Shown: piece after piece, positions 55,245 through 64,000 of the stretch
Layout: each line of letters opens with the position of its first letter
Numbering within the stretch: the first letter of the stretch is position 1
Source: Pseudomonadales bacterium
Lineage (GTDB): Bacteria > Pseudomonadota > Gammaproteobacteria > Pseudomonadales > UBA7434
Direction of reading: 5' to 3'
NCBI GenBank assembly: GCA_028223755.1
Contig: JAOIUY010000002.1
Coordinates: forward strand, 124,001 to 188,000
Length of the DNA: 64,000 nt
Notes under the pieces: model-generated
The model's database searches: none
Told to the model about the DNA's origin: nothing
What the model saw: only the letters and a program-made list of their open reading frames with translations
Position numbers and translations under genes: made by a program

Positions 55245-55341
55245 ATTTAAAAACCTTATATAAACATCACAACTATAAATTTAACAAATATATGACAAAA
55301 GCGCTAGAATAGACTTTCTAAGCCTGTGAGACCGATAAAAA

Positions 55342-56442
55342 ATGAAAACAGCCTGTTACGACATGCATCTTGCCGCCGGTGGCAAGATGGTTGAATTTGC
55401 CGGATACCAAATGCCCGTTCAATATGCTGAAGGCATTATGGCTGAGCACTTACACACACGTTCGCAAGCCGGTCTGTTTGATGTATCCCATATGGGGCAA
55501 GTGATAGTGAGTGGTAAGAATAGCGTTGCCGAGCTTGAAGCTATTATTCCGGTCGATGTTGGTGCGTTGGCGATAAATCAACAAAGCTATGCCGTATTCA
55601 CCAATGAACAGGGTGGAATTCTTGATGACTTGATTATTACGCGACTTGGCGAAGAGATGTTCTTCTTAGTGGTTAACGCCGCTTGTAAAGAACAGGATAT
55701 TGCTCATCTAAAGACGCACCTTCAGAGTTGTCAAGTGGACTATCAGTCAGACAAGGCCCTACTTGCTTTGCAAGGGCCAGAGGCCTGTAGTGTTCTGGCT
55801 CGATTCGCGCCTGCGGTTAAGTCGTTAGTATTTATGAATGGCATCAGCGTGACGATTGGCAATGTGGATTGTTTTATCACGCGTTCAGGCTATACCGGTG
55901 AAGACGGTTTTGAAATCTCTATGTCGGGAGCGGATGCTGAAAAATTAGCGAATATCCTATTGGATGATGATGCAATTAAATGGATTGGCTTAGGAGCACG
56001 AGATTCCTTGCGACTGGAATCGGGCCTATGTCTTTATGGCCATGATATGAATACAACAACGACAGTGATTGAAGCAGGTTTGGCGTGGAGTGTGAGTCGC
56101 AGTCGTCGCATCGATGGCGCTAAAGCGAGTGGGTTTCCGGGCGCAGATATTATTTTAGAGCAGTTTAAAAACGGCGCACCTAAAAAGCGTGTCGGTTTTT
56201 CTATTGATGGGCGGGCACCGATCCGAGAGGGCACCATTATTGTAAATCAAGACGGTGATGAAATTGGTGTTGTAACCAGTGGAGGATTTTCGCCTAGTTT
56301 AGAAAAGCCTATTGCTATGGGTTATGTCGATGCCGCTTATGCGCAAGCAGGCAGCAAAGTACAAGCGTTAGTTCGCGGCAAGCTTCGTCTTATGACTGTA
56401 AGTAAGTTGCCTTTTGTAAAACAAAATTACGTACGCAGTTAA
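55342..56442 (+). CDS. gcvT: Glycine cleavage system T protein
   Basis: Tetrahydrofolate-dependent aminomethyltransferase releasing ammonia and 5,10-methylene-THF from the lipoyl-bound intermediate. The 366-aa protein has the N-terminal HLAAGGKMVEFAGYQMPVQY, the catalytic Asp in GLFDVSHMGQV, and ALLALQGPEA. The product feeds MetF and one-carbon metabolism. It precedes gcvP, but the lipoyl carrier gene gcvH that commonly lies between them is absent here. Confidence 0.96.
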   Translation: MKTACYDMHLAAGGKMVEFAGYQMPVQYAEGIMAEHLHTRSQAGLFDVSHMGQVIVSGKNSVAELEAIIPVDVGALAINQQSYAVFTNEQGGILDDLIITRLGEEMFFLVVNAACKEQDIAHLKTHLQSCQVDYQSDKALLALQGPEACSVLARFAPAVKSLVFMNGISVTIGNVDCFITRSGYTGEDGFEISMSGADAEKLANILLDDDAIKWIGLGARDSLRLESGLCLYGHDMNTTTTVIEAGLAWSVSRSRRIDGAKASGFPGADIILEQFKNGAPKKRVGFSIDGRAPIREGTIIVNQDGDEIGVVTSGGFSPSLEKPIAMGYVDAAYAQAGSKVQALVRGKLRLMTVSKLPFVKQNYVRS

Positions 56443-56510
56443 AACATAAATAATGAATCATTAGCTTATTAAAAATGAGCAAAATATAAGATTAAGTAAA
56501 AGAGATAATT

Positions 56511-59492
56511 ATGACTAACGCTATATGTCGTGAAAGCGAAAAAATTGAAACAGCTGAACATGAGCAGAATGATATGCCAGCCACAACTAACACCAAAAAT
56601 TTATTTTCTTCTAATTATTCAGCTGCAGTCTTAGCTTTATTAGGTGACCAATTTGAAGAGCGCCATGTCGGCTTATCAAATGTTAACGACATAAATGATA
56701 CGCAGTCGATGTTGGCAGCACTTGGCTATGCATCAATGGATAATTTTATTCGCGATGTTGTGCCTGCAAGTATTTATCAAAATGAATTATTAAATTTGCC
56801 TGAAGCATTAAGCGAAGCTGATGCGCTAGCGGCATTAAAAAGCATTGCACAAAAAAATCTACCGTTTCGCTCAATGATCGGTCAGGGTTATTACGCCACC
56901 GTCACGCCGACGGTGATTCTGCGTAACATTCTTGAAAACCCTGCATGGTATACCGCCTACACGCCTTACCAGCCAGAGATTTCACAAGGGCGCTTAGAGG
57001 CTTTATTGAATTTCCAAACCATGGTTTGTGATTTAACCGGAATGGATATTGCTAATGCATCCATGTTGGATGAGGGCAGTGCAGCAGCAGAAGCTATGGG
57101 CTTGGCTAAACGTTCTGCAAAAAATAAAGCGAATACATTTTTTATTGATCAAGATTGTTTTCCACAAACGATAGCAGTTGTTAAGACGCGTGCAGAAGCC
57201 GCGGGTTACGATATTGTTGTTGGCAACCCACTCACTGATTTGCAAAGCTGCGATTATTTTGGCGTGCTATTACAGTACCCAGGTTGCTCAGGTGAGATTC
57301 CTAATTTTGATAATGTCGTTGCTGATGCGCATGACAAAAAAGCATTAGTGGTTATGGCCGCTGATATTATGGCTTTAGTATTGTTACAGTCACCCGGCGC
57401 GATTGGTGCGGATGTCGTTGTGGGTAACACGCAGCGTTTTGGTGTGCCGGTAGGATTTGGTGGGCCACATGCTGCTTATATGGCGACAAAGAATCGTTAC
57501 CAACGTTCATTACCCGGTCGCTTAGTGGGCGTTTCGGTGGATGCAGATGGTAAGCCGGCGTATCGCTTGGCACTGCAAACTCGCGAGCAACATATTCGTC
57601 GAGAAAAAGCGACATCTAACATTTGTACTGCGCAGGTATTGTTAGCTGTTATTGCATCGATGTATGCCTGTTACCACGGCCCTGTTGGTTTGCGAAATAT
57701 TGCGAGTCGAGTTCATTCATTAGCAGCCACAGCAGCAGCTGGATTATCGGCTTGCGGCTTTGAGCGAAGTAATAAAAATTACTTTGACACGCTAACGATT
57801 AAGACGAGTGATAACACGCAAGCAATACATGCGCGTGCCACCAATGAAAATATTAATTTACGCATTATCGATAATGCGCATATTGGTTTTTCTATTGACG
57901 AAACGACGAAGACAGCAGATATTGAAAAGCTATGGCAGTTGTTCTCGCCAGATAATGCACCTGTATATTCATCAATTGCTGACGCATTAAATATCGATTT
58001 CTCTATTACACCGTTCCGACAAGATGCGGTTTTAAGTCATCCGGTTTTTTCACGCTATCATTCTGAAACTGAAATGCTTCGTTACTTGCGTCGCTTATCG
58101 GATAAAGATTTAGCATTGGACCGCACGATGATACCGTTAGGTTCTTGCACCATGAAATTGAACGCAAGCAGTGAGATGATACCCGTGACATGGCCAGAGT
58201 TTGGCAGCCCTCATCCTTTTGCGCCACCAGAGCAAGTGGTCGGTTATCAACAAATGATTGCCGAGTTAGAAGCTATGTTGGCAGAGTGTACTGGCTATGA
58301 TGTTGTTTCGTTGCAGCCTAATGCTGGATCGCAAGGCGAATTTGCCGGTCTGTTAGCTATATCGGCTTACCATAAAAGCCGTGGCGATGATGAGCGTAAT
58401 ATTTGTTTAATACCGAGCTCGGCACACGGAACCAATCCTGCTTCAGCGCAAATGTGCAATATGAAAGTAGTAGTGGTTGCCTGTGATAGTGATGGTAATG
58501 TCGATATTGATGACCTGCGTGTTAAGGCTGATCAGCATGCTGATAATCTTTCAGCATTAATGGTGACTTACCCATCAACGCATGGCGTTTTTGAAGAACA
58601 GATTCGAGAAGTAGCCGATATTATTCATCAACGTGGCGGGCAAGTTTACGTTGATGGTGCGAATCTAAATGCCATGGTGGGTTTATGCGGCCCTGGCGAT
58701 TTTGGTGGCGATGTTTCACACCTTAATTTGCATAAAACTTTTTGTATTCCACACGGCGGTGGTGGCCCAGGTGTTGGCCCCGTTGCTGCTAAATCGCACC
58801 TAGCGCCGTTCTTGCCGAAGATGGCATCGTCCGCTGAAGACAATCAACATGCACCGCAAGTATCTAGCGCGCCATTTGGTTCGGCAAGCATTTTACCAAT
58901 CAGCTGGATGTATTTACGCATGATGGGCGCATCGGGTATGCGTCGTGCAACAGAGGCCGCTATTTTAAGTGCTAACTATATTGCTTATCGGTTGTCGGAA
59001 GCTTTTCCTGTTTTATATACCGGCGGCAAAGGTTTAGTAGCACATGAATGCATCATTGATTTGCGTCCTATAAAAGAGACAACGGGTATAGCGGTTGAAG
59101 ACGTAGCCAAGCGATTAATTGATTACGGTTTTCATGCACCGACAATGTCATTTCCAGTCGCTGGCACATTAATGATTGAGCCAACAGAAAGTGAAGCGCT
59201 ATGCGAGCTTGATCGTTTTTGTGATGCAATGTTAGCGATCCGCGCTGAAATAGATAAAGTGGGTAGTGGCGAGTGGGCATTAGAGAGTAACCCATTAGTT
59301 AACGCACCGCATACAGCAGAGCAATTAACCGCTGATGAATGGACGCATGCTTATACCCGAACCGAAGCGGCTTACCCATTAGAAAGCCTGCGCGATAATA
59401 AATACTTCTCGCCGGTTTCACGCATTGATAATGTTTATGGCGATCGTAATTTAGTGTGCTCGTGTCCAAGTATCACTGATTATATGGATTAA
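56511..59492 (+). CDS. gcvP: Glycine dehydrogenase (decarboxylating), P protein
   Basis: PLP enzyme that decarboxylates glycine onto the lipoyl arm of GcvH. The 993-aa protein is the fused homodimeric type. The PLP Lys is in [18 protein letters not shown] (about residue 740), with [10 protein letters not shown] and [20 protein letters not shown] in the N-terminal half. The first 35 residues before EERHVGLSN are an unusually long polar lead (family proteins usually reach this motif by about residue 20); a later Met at about residue 22 could be the true start. Confidence 0.97.
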   Translation: MTNAICRESEKIETAEHEQNDMPATTNTKNLFSSNYSAAVLALLGDQFEERHVGLSNVNDINDTQSMLAALGYASMDNFIRDVVPASIYQNELLNLPEALSEADALAALKSIAQKNLPFRSMIGQGYYATVTPTVILRNILENPAWYTAYTPYQPEISQGRLEALLNFQTMVCDLTGMDIANASMLDEGSAAAEAMGLAKRSAKNKANTFFIDQDCFPQTIAVVKTRAEAAGYDIVVGNPLTDLQSCDYFGVLLQYPGCSGEIPNFDNVVADAHDKKALVVMAADIMALVLLQSPGAIGADVVVGNTQRFGVPVGFGGPHAAYMATKNRYQRSLPGRLVGVSVDADGKPAYRLALQTREQHIRREKATSNICTAQVLLAVIASMYACYHGPVGLRNIASRVHSLAATAAAGLSACGFERSNKNYFDTLTIKTSDNTQAIHARATNENINLRIIDNAHIGFSIDETTKTADIEKLWQLFSPDNAPVYSSIADALNIDFSITPFRQDAVLSHPVFSRYHSETEMLRYLRRLSDKDLALDRTMIPLGSCTMKLNASSEMIPVTWPEFGSPHPFAPPEQVVGYQQMIAELEAMLAECTGYDVVSLQPNAGSQGEFAGLLAISAYHKSRGDDERNICLIPSSAHGTNPASAQMCNMKVVVVACDSDGNVDIDDLRVKADQHADNLSALMVTYPSTHGVFEEQIREVADIIHQRGGQVYVDGANLNAMVGLCGPGDFGGDVSHLNLHKTFCIPHGGGGPGVGPVAAKSHLAPFLPKMASSAEDNQHAPQVSSAPFGSASILPISWMYLRMMGASGMRRATEAAILSANYIAYRLSEAFPVLYTGGKGLVAHECIIDLRPIKETTGIAVEDVAKRLIDYGFHAPTMSFPVAGTLMIEPTESEALCELDRFCDAMLAIRAEIDKVGSGEWALESNPLVNAPHTAEQLTADEWTHAYTRTEAAYPLESLRDNKYFSPVSRIDNVYGDRNLVCSCPSITDYMD

Positions 59493-59559
59493 CCTTTTAT
59501 ATAAATGCTATTCGAAAGGTTTAATTAGCGTTATTACTTAATGAAATTATTTTTATAAC

Positions 59560-60099
59560 ATGACAAAGAAAACGAATATCGCGCTTATCGGTATGCCAGG
59601 CGCAGGCAAAAGCACGGTTGGTAAATTATTAGCCGAGCAGCTCGATATGAATTTTTGCGACACTGATCAATTGATTGAGCAGACACAGCAAAGCCCTTTG
59701 CAAGACATTCTTGATACCAAAGGTTTTGAAGCGTTGCGCGCTATTGAGCAGCAAACAATTTTAGATCATCAATTTGATAATAGCGTTATTGCTACCGGCG
59801 GCAGTGTGATTTATGGCGCAGATGGCATTGCGCACTTACAAAGTTGCGCGACATTGTTTTATATCAATGCCTCTATCGACACATTGACTCAACGTATCAA
59901 TAATTGGTCCTCTCGAGGTATTGCTTGCCCGCAATCGCAGTCTTTCGATCAGCTCTTTGCCGAAAGAGCGCTTTTCTACAAGCAGTATGCTGACCACACT
60001 ATTTTAGCTGACGGCCAAAATAGTGATATCAATCATATCGTTGCCCAGATTGTTGATTTATGGAGAGGCACTGCCTCGACTGATCCAGCCAGCCATTAA
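59560..60099 (+). CDS. Shikimate kinase-like protein
   Basis: A 179-aa P-loop kinase of the shikimate kinase family (P-loop LIGMPGAGKSTVGKLL; substrate Asp in FCDTDQLIEQ; Arg in GFEALRAIEQQ). Two family positions differ. The GGG of the shikimate site is GGS (IATGGSVIYG), and the LID Arg segment, usually RPLL, is RGIACPQSQ. The true AroK normally lies beside aroB, so this may be a paralogue with another small substrate. The 67-base gap from gcvP suggests possible co-transcription. Confidence 0.8.
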   Translation: MTKKTNIALIGMPGAGKSTVGKLLAEQLDMNFCDTDQLIEQTQQSPLQDILDTKGFEALRAIEQQTILDHQFDNSVIATGGSVIYGADGIAHLQSCATLFYINASIDTLTQRINNWSSRGIACPQSQSFDQLFAERALFYKQYADHTILADGQNSDINHIVAQIVDLWRGTASTDPASH

Positions 60100-60235
60100 T
60101 TCCGTAAAAAGATCAGTGTTTGTGTAATTTCAGCAGAATTCAGGCTTCCCCCTCAAGTCTGAGTCGCTATAATTACTGGCGCTGAAGACCCATGGGCTGT
60201 TTGATGGGTCGATTTCTACTATCGAGGATATCTCT

Positions 60236-60652
60236 GTGAACAAATTGAAAATGATTGCTTGTGCAATCACTGTGTTAGCAACAACATTAACGTCTGTAGT
60301 TTTACAAGCTGGTACGGTTGAAGACGGTATCGTTTCTCGTATTCATGCTGTTGGCTCTGTTTGCATCCAAGGCGAAGATTGCGCAAAAGCATTAACCGTT
60401 GCTGCTGCAGGTCCACGCTCAGCAGAAGATGTTTACAATAAAGGCTGTCTAGCTTGTCATTCATCTGGCGCTGCCGGCGCACCTAAGTTTCGTGTTGCTG
60501 CCGATTGGACAGGACGCTTGGCATCTGGCTTAGATGTTCTTTACAGCAACGCCATTAATGGTAAAGGTGCAATGCCTGCAAGAGGTTTATGCCCTAGCTG
60601 TTCAGATGACGAAGTGAAAGCGGCTGTCGACTATATGATTGAAGGTCTATAA
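60236..60652 (+). CDS. Cytochrome c5
   Basis: A 138-aa precursor of a small monoheme periplasmic cytochrome. A signal peptide (MIACAITVLATTLTSVVLQAG) is followed by a linker with two Cys (VCIQGEDCA) and the cytochrome domain at about 60-138. The heme site is CLACH, the axial Met lies in GKGAMPARG, and the CPSC pair near the C-terminus is typical of c5-type proteins. The start codon is GTG at 60236 with GAGGA upstream. It is followed by a bidirectional terminator. Confidence 0.93.
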   Translation: MNKLKMIACAITVLATTLTSVVLQAGTVEDGIVSRIHAVGSVCIQGEDCAKALTVAAAGPRSAEDVYNKGCLACHSSGAAGAPKFRVAADWTGRLASGLDVLYSNAINGKGAMPARGLCPSCSDDEVKAAVDYMIEGL

Positions 60653-60695
60653 GCGATATCCGATTTAAGTTCTCTTTTGAATTAAAAGTAGAACA

Positions 60696-60724
60696 TAAAA
60701 AAGCCGCATTATGCGGCTTTTTTT
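60696..60724. terminator. Bidirectional terminator between cytochrome c5 and rep
   Basis: AAGCCGCAT and ATGCGGCTT form a perfect 9-bp stem with flanking A and T runs, placed between two converging genes. Confidence 0.95.
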
Positions 60725-60752
60725 ACGGCTGTTGTTTCGCAGTTAAATCAGA

Positions 60753-62861
60753 TTAATCAAATAAGCCACGCAGACTATCAATGGTTTGCTGTGCCTTAGC
60801 AGCATTGGCAACACCACCATCACCGTCACTAAATCCAACTCTTTGTAAATCTTCTTCTGGCAGCTCTAAAAGAAAGCGGCTCGACTGGCACTGTAATGTT
60901 TCACCAAATTGTTTACGTTGCCTAGCGGAGGTCAGCGTTAAAGTTTGTTGGGCGCGCGTAATACCGACATAGGCGAGGCGCCGCTCTTCTTCGATATTGT
61001 CATCTTCAACGCTGTTGCGATGCGGCAAAATCTCTTCTTCAAAACCCATGATAAAGACATGTGGAAATTCGAGTCCTTTCGACGCATGCAGCGTCATTAT
61101 TTGCACTTTATCATCGGCTTCTTCTTCCGACTGTTGATCTAACAAATCGCGTAATAACAGCTTTTTAATCACCTCTTCTAGCGTGGCGTGTTCTTCGGCT
61201 TCGTCTTCACCAACTTCAGGGATGTCATCGCTGGTTTTTACTAGCTCCTTATTCACTGAATCGAGTAAGAAGAAAACGTTTTCCATGCGTCTTTCGGCAA
61301 CTGTCGTACTGCTACTATTCTGATGAAGCCAGCCTAAATAGTCGATATCGTCGACCATCTCGCGAGCAGCTTGCATGGCAAAGCCATTGTCGACTTGGCG
61401 TTGCAGTCCGTTAAACCAAGCGCTGAGTTTACGCAATCGGGCAAGGTTAGCCTCTGGCATGCGTTGCTCTAGGCCTAACTCATCAATAGCCTCAAATAGG
61501 CTGCATTCGCGTTCGGTAGCATATTGCCCCAATGTTTCTAAGGTGCTGGTGCCGATCTTGCGGCGAGGCACATTCACAATCCTCAAAAAGGCCGAATCAT
61601 CATTTGGGTTAACCAAGACACGCAGATAACACATGATGTCCTTAACTTCGCCGCGGGCAAAAAACGAAGTACCGCCATTTAAATGGTAGGGTACCTGCTT
61701 GGCTTGCAGTTTTAACTCCAGCAGCTTGGACTGGTGGTTGCTGCGTACGAGTACCGCAAAATCTTTAAAACGCGCTGCTTGCTGCAGTTTTTGCTCCAAA
61801 ATTTGATTGGCAATACGTTCTGTTTCGGCCTCTTCATTGGCTACTTGCACGATCTGAATGCAATCGCCTAAGCCCTTTTCGCTCCATAACTTCTTATCAT
61901 AGATATGCGGATTGTTATCAATCAGTTGGTTAGCGGCGCGTAAAATTCGATTGGTGGAGCGATAGTTTTGCTCTAATTTAACCACCTTCAAGCCCTTAAA
62001 ATCAGCCTCAAGCTGGACTAGATTCTCTGGATTGGCCCCGCGCCATGAATAGATAGATTGATCGTCATCGCCTACCACTGATAGTTTACCGCTATCACCA
62101 ACTAACATCTGAACTAGGCGATATTGGCTGGTATTGGTGTCTTGATATTCATCAACTAAGAGGTAGCGAATTTTATTTTGCCAGCGTTGACGGACTTGTT
62201 CATTGTTTTCAAGTAGTTGCACTGGGAGGGTGATAAGGTCATCAAAATCAACTGCGTTGTAGGAAGTGAGTGCTTGCTCATATCGTCGATAAAGTTCTAC
62301 AATTCTAGCTTCTTGAGGGCTTTCAGCAGTGCCTTCGACAGCAGCAGGTGTCTGACAATTGTTCTTCCACTGGGAGATTTGTGACTGGCAAAGATCGACC
62401 AAATTAGCGGCTGCATCACTGTGATCCAGGAGCAGCTCTTTGAGTAAGGCCTTGGAGTCTTGATCATCAAAAATAGAAAAGCCAGATTTACGACCCAAGG
62501 CACGAATTTCACGTTGGATGATTTTTAGCCCCAAGTGGTGAAAGGTACAAACGGTTAAACCTCGGCCAGCACTGCCGGGCAGTAAGCTGCTAACACGCTC
62601 TTTCATTTCACGTGCGGCCTTATTGGTAAAGGTGACGGCGGCAATATTGTGAGCGCGGTAGCCACACTGCAAAATCAGCCAAGCGATTTTGCGAGTGATA
62701 ACACTGGTTTTACCACTGCCAGCACCTGCTAGGACTAAAAGAGGCCCATCGATATAACGAACGGCATCTTTTTGGGCAGGATTAAGATTGCCAAGAACAT
62801 TGGCGGCATCGGTATTGAGGGTATGAGTGTTGATGTGCGTCGGTCTGCCTAAGTCAAAAAG
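60753..62861 (-). CDS. rep: ATP-dependent DNA helicase Rep; start codon unclear
   Basis: Superfamily 1 3'-5' helicase that helps replication forks past bound proteins. The frame shows NLNPAQKDAVRYIDGP (Q motif), Walker A VLAGAGSGKTSVITRK, TFTNKAAREMKERV, YLLVDEYQDTN, GDDDQSIYSWRGA, LEQNYRST and MTLHASKGLEFPHVF. The Walker A region is conserved but lies upstream of the first TTG (62672), and no ATG, GTG or TTG is in frame between it and the upstream TAA (62862-62864). The 62861 limit is therefore the edge of the open frame, not a known start. A rare start such as ATC at 62834, or an indel in the sequence, must be assumed. Length with the conserved N-terminus is about 675-700 aa, as in the family. 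Confidence 0.9.
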   Translation of the reverse strand, partial: LFDLGRPTHINTHTLNTDAANVLGNLNPAQKDAVRYIDGPLLVLAGAGSGKTSVITRKIAWLILQCGYRAHNIAAVTFTNKAAREMKERVSSLLPGSAGRGLTVCTFHHLGLKIIQREIRALGRKSGFSIFDDQDSKALLKELLLDHSDAAANLVDLCQSQISQWKNNCQTPAAVEGTAESPQEARIVELYRRYEQALTSYNAVDFDDLITLPVQLLENNEQVRQRWQNKIRYLLVDEYQDTNTSQYRLVQMLVGDSGKLSVVGDDDQSIYSWRGANPENLVQLEADFKGLKVVKLEQNYRSTNRILRAANQLIDNNPHIYDKKLWSEKGLGDCIQIVQVANEEAETERIANQILEQKLQQAARFKDFAVLVRSNHQSKLLELKLQAKQVPYHLNGGTSFFARGEVKDIMCYLRVLVNPNDDSAFLRIVNVPRRKIGTSTLETLGQYATERECSLFEAIDELGLEQRMPEANLARLRKLSAWFNGLQRQVDNGFAMQAAREMVDDIDYLGWLHQNSSSTTVAERRMENVFFLLDSVNKELVKTSDDIPEVGEDEAEEHATLEEVIKKLLLRDLLDQQSEEEADDKVQIMTLHASKGLEFPHVFIMGFEEEILPHRNSVEDDNIEEERRLAYVGITRAQQTLTLTSARQRKQFGETLQCQSSRFLLELPEEDLQRVGFSDGDGGVANAAKAQQTIDSLRGLFD

Positions 62862-63410
62862 TTAGTGCGGTATACGAAAGTAGTGAAATTAGTCCCGTTC
62901 TAAACGGCGATTTGGAACTAAAAATCTAACAAAGATCCAATAAGCTAAGGCTGATAAAAATAGCCAATAGATACACCTAAAAATAACGGCTTATAACAAA
63001 ATCGTAAAGTCTGGAAGGTAGTTTATCAGGCATTAGCTAATGACAGGGATAATTTAGCGGAAGAATTTCTGCAGATTCGAGCTTAAAAAGCGCTGAAAAG
63101 TCCCTTAGGAACGCTGATTTGAGCCTAAAACTAGCCAGAAAAAGTACCTGAAAAACAACCAGACTTTAATGGCAGAAACACAATTTTTGACCTAGCCTTA
63201 ATAGATAGCTAAAGAAATTATAAAGAAAACATCAATAAAGAAATTAAAAGGCTCTGGAGATAGCCAGACACCTCAATAAAAATGTTAGTGATGTTGATCG
63301 ATCTAACAGGGAAAGATGAGGAAATAGCCGCTTAGGCGATATGTTGGCGCTGTATTAGCGCTACATATGTGAGCGTTACAAGTGTTAGCGCTAGAAATGG
63401 AACACCCTAT
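62862..63410. other. rep-GGDEF gap, no gene
   Basis: About 550 bases, AT-rich and dense in stop codons in all plus-strand frames. It must contain the rep promoter (minus) and that of the following gene (plus). An inverted repeat TGTTAG/CTAACA lies at 63283-63308, and a short repeat array is at 63342-63397. Confidence 0.6.
63342..63397. repeat. Short AGCGCTA-type repeat array before the GGDEF gene
   Basis: Units beginning TGT and containing AGCG(C/T)TA recur at 63351 (TGTATTAGCGCTACATA), 63368 (TGTGAGCGTTACAAG) and 63383 (TGTTAGCGCTAGAAA), with a degraded one at 63342. The core TAGCGCTA is itself a palindrome. The last ends 13 bases before the start codon. Confidence 0.55.
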
Positions 63411-64000
63411 ATGCAAAAACCGATAATCAGAGTCTTATTGATCAATGCGCATAGCGATCAATACGTAGAAATGGCCAAGTTGCTTGACGCCATTTCTGTG
63501 TCTGATTATGAAATGACCTGGTGTGCGGATTACGCCTATGCACTCGAGGCCATGCTCGCGCCAATCCATGATGTGATCTTGCTCGACTATGAGCATGCAC
63601 CCGAAGTGTGCGAAGAATTACTGCGCTCCGCTAGTACCCACGGCTGCACAACCCCCATTTTATGTCTAACCGCTAAGGTTAATCCTGAGCTGGATCGCGC
63701 TGCGATTAAAGCCGGTGCAGCCGATTATTTGGTTAAAGACCGTCTTGATGTCGATGTTATTGAGCGCACTATCCGTTATGCCATTGATCGTAAAAACGCC
63801 GAGACAGTACTGGCTCGCTTAGCACACTACGATGCGTTGACGGGCATTCCCAACCGACTGTTATTTAATGACCGTTTGGATCGAGCATTACAACGTGCCG
63901 ATCGAGGCGACTCACCGTTTGCACTGTTGTACTTAGATCTTGATGGTTTCAAGTCCGTCAATGATGCCTATGGCCACGATATAGGCGATAAACTTGTGCA
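63411..64000 (+). CDS. Response regulator with GGDEF domain, N-terminal part
   Basis: Runs off the window edge; 196 codons are visible. Residues 1-120 form a receiver domain (IRVLLINAHSDQYVEMAKLL; phospho-acceptor Asp in VILLDYEHA; Lys in DYLVKDRLDV). One of the usual N-terminal acidic pair is missing (NAHSD instead of DD). A GGDEF domain begins at about 140 (HYDALTGIPNRLLFNDRLDR, YLDLDGFKSVNDAYGHDIGD). The catalytic GGDEF motif lies beyond the window, as would any EAL domain. The type is consistent with cyclic di-GMP signalling. Confidence 0.9.
   Translation, partial: MQKPIIRVLLINAHSDQYVEMAKLLDAISVSDYEMTWCADYAYALEAMLAPIHDVILLDYEHAPEVCEELLRSASTHGCTTPILCLTAKVNPELDRAAIKAGAADYLVKDRLDVDVIERTIRYAIDRKNAETVLARLAHYDALTGIPNRLLFNDRLDRALQRADRGDSPFALLYLDLDGFKSVNDAYGHDIGDKLV

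Noticed and set aside
55245-55341. Glycine riboswitch before gcvT
   Set aside because: The 97-base AT-rich gap lacks the conserved GG-rich helices of the glycine aptamer and also must hold the divergent LysR promoter.

Overview
The window is a chromosome segment of a marine-type gammaproteobacterium, most like the Cellvibrionales/Pseudomonas-related branch. This is inferred from gene order, for example rsmD|ftsYEX-rpoH, coaBC-algC-argB, pyrE|crc|rph|yicC-gmk-rpoZ-spoT-ridA, tonB-gshB|pilGHI, engB|cytochrome c4-dsbA and yrfG-hslR-hslO-pckA. The base composition is moderately AT-rich and the coding density is high. I see no rRNA, tRNA, CRISPR array, insertion sequence or prophage. Nearly all genes are housekeeping genes, so the unusual material sits in promoters, intergenic gaps and a few damaged genes.

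Layout. 1-3.3 kb: 3' end of metX, metW, a DUF4426 protein, rdgB and hemW. 3.3-8.5 kb (minus): CBS protein, trmB, rpoH and the ftsY-ftsE-ftsX cell-division/SRP operon. The rpoH upstream region carries a CIRCE-type inverted repeat, an FNR/Anr-type box and four 13-bp tandem units. 8.7-15.4 kb: rsmD, coaD, a lipoprotein gamma-glutamyltransferase, mutM, rpmB-rpmG, radC and coaBC. 15.5-28.6 kb: algC (long membrane-anchored form), argB, slmA, a DUF4124-like protein, pyrE, crc, rph, yicC, gmk, rpoZ, spoT, ridA and a CPXCG protein. The dut gene usually found between coaBC and algC is absent. 28.6-33 kb: a frameshifted tonB-like gene, gshB, pilG-pilH-pilI, a short apparent pilJ remnant, and a chalcone-isomerase-like gene cut by an in-frame TGA.

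33-40 kb (minus): the activated-methyl cycle. An ArsR-methyltransferase regulator with palindromic operators upstream is followed by metK, ahcY, metF and rsmE; an HD-GYP protein lies upstream. 40-46 kb: pckA, hslO, hslR, yrfG, a small protein, and an unrecognised 196-aa protein preceded by two abutting LexA-type boxes. 46-51 kb: OmpA-type lipoprotein, engB, cytochrome c4, dsbA, a diguanylate cyclase and a 53-aa charged protein. 51-60 kb: pntAA-pntAB-pntB, a LysR regulator, gcvT-gcvP (no gcvH), a shikimate-kinase-like protein and cytochrome c5. 60.7-64 kb: rep helicase, whose conserved N-terminus has no ordinary start codon in this sequence; a non-coding stretch; and the start of a response regulator-GGDEF protein.

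The observations most worth following are the SOS-box-linked orphan gene, the heat-shock (CIRCE) operator in front of rpoH, the truncated Pil-Chp cluster with its neighbouring interrupted gene, the frameshifted tonB, the rep start problem, the ArsR operators on the methyl-cycle operon, and a nested inverted repeat between argB and slmA that could be a structured RNA.
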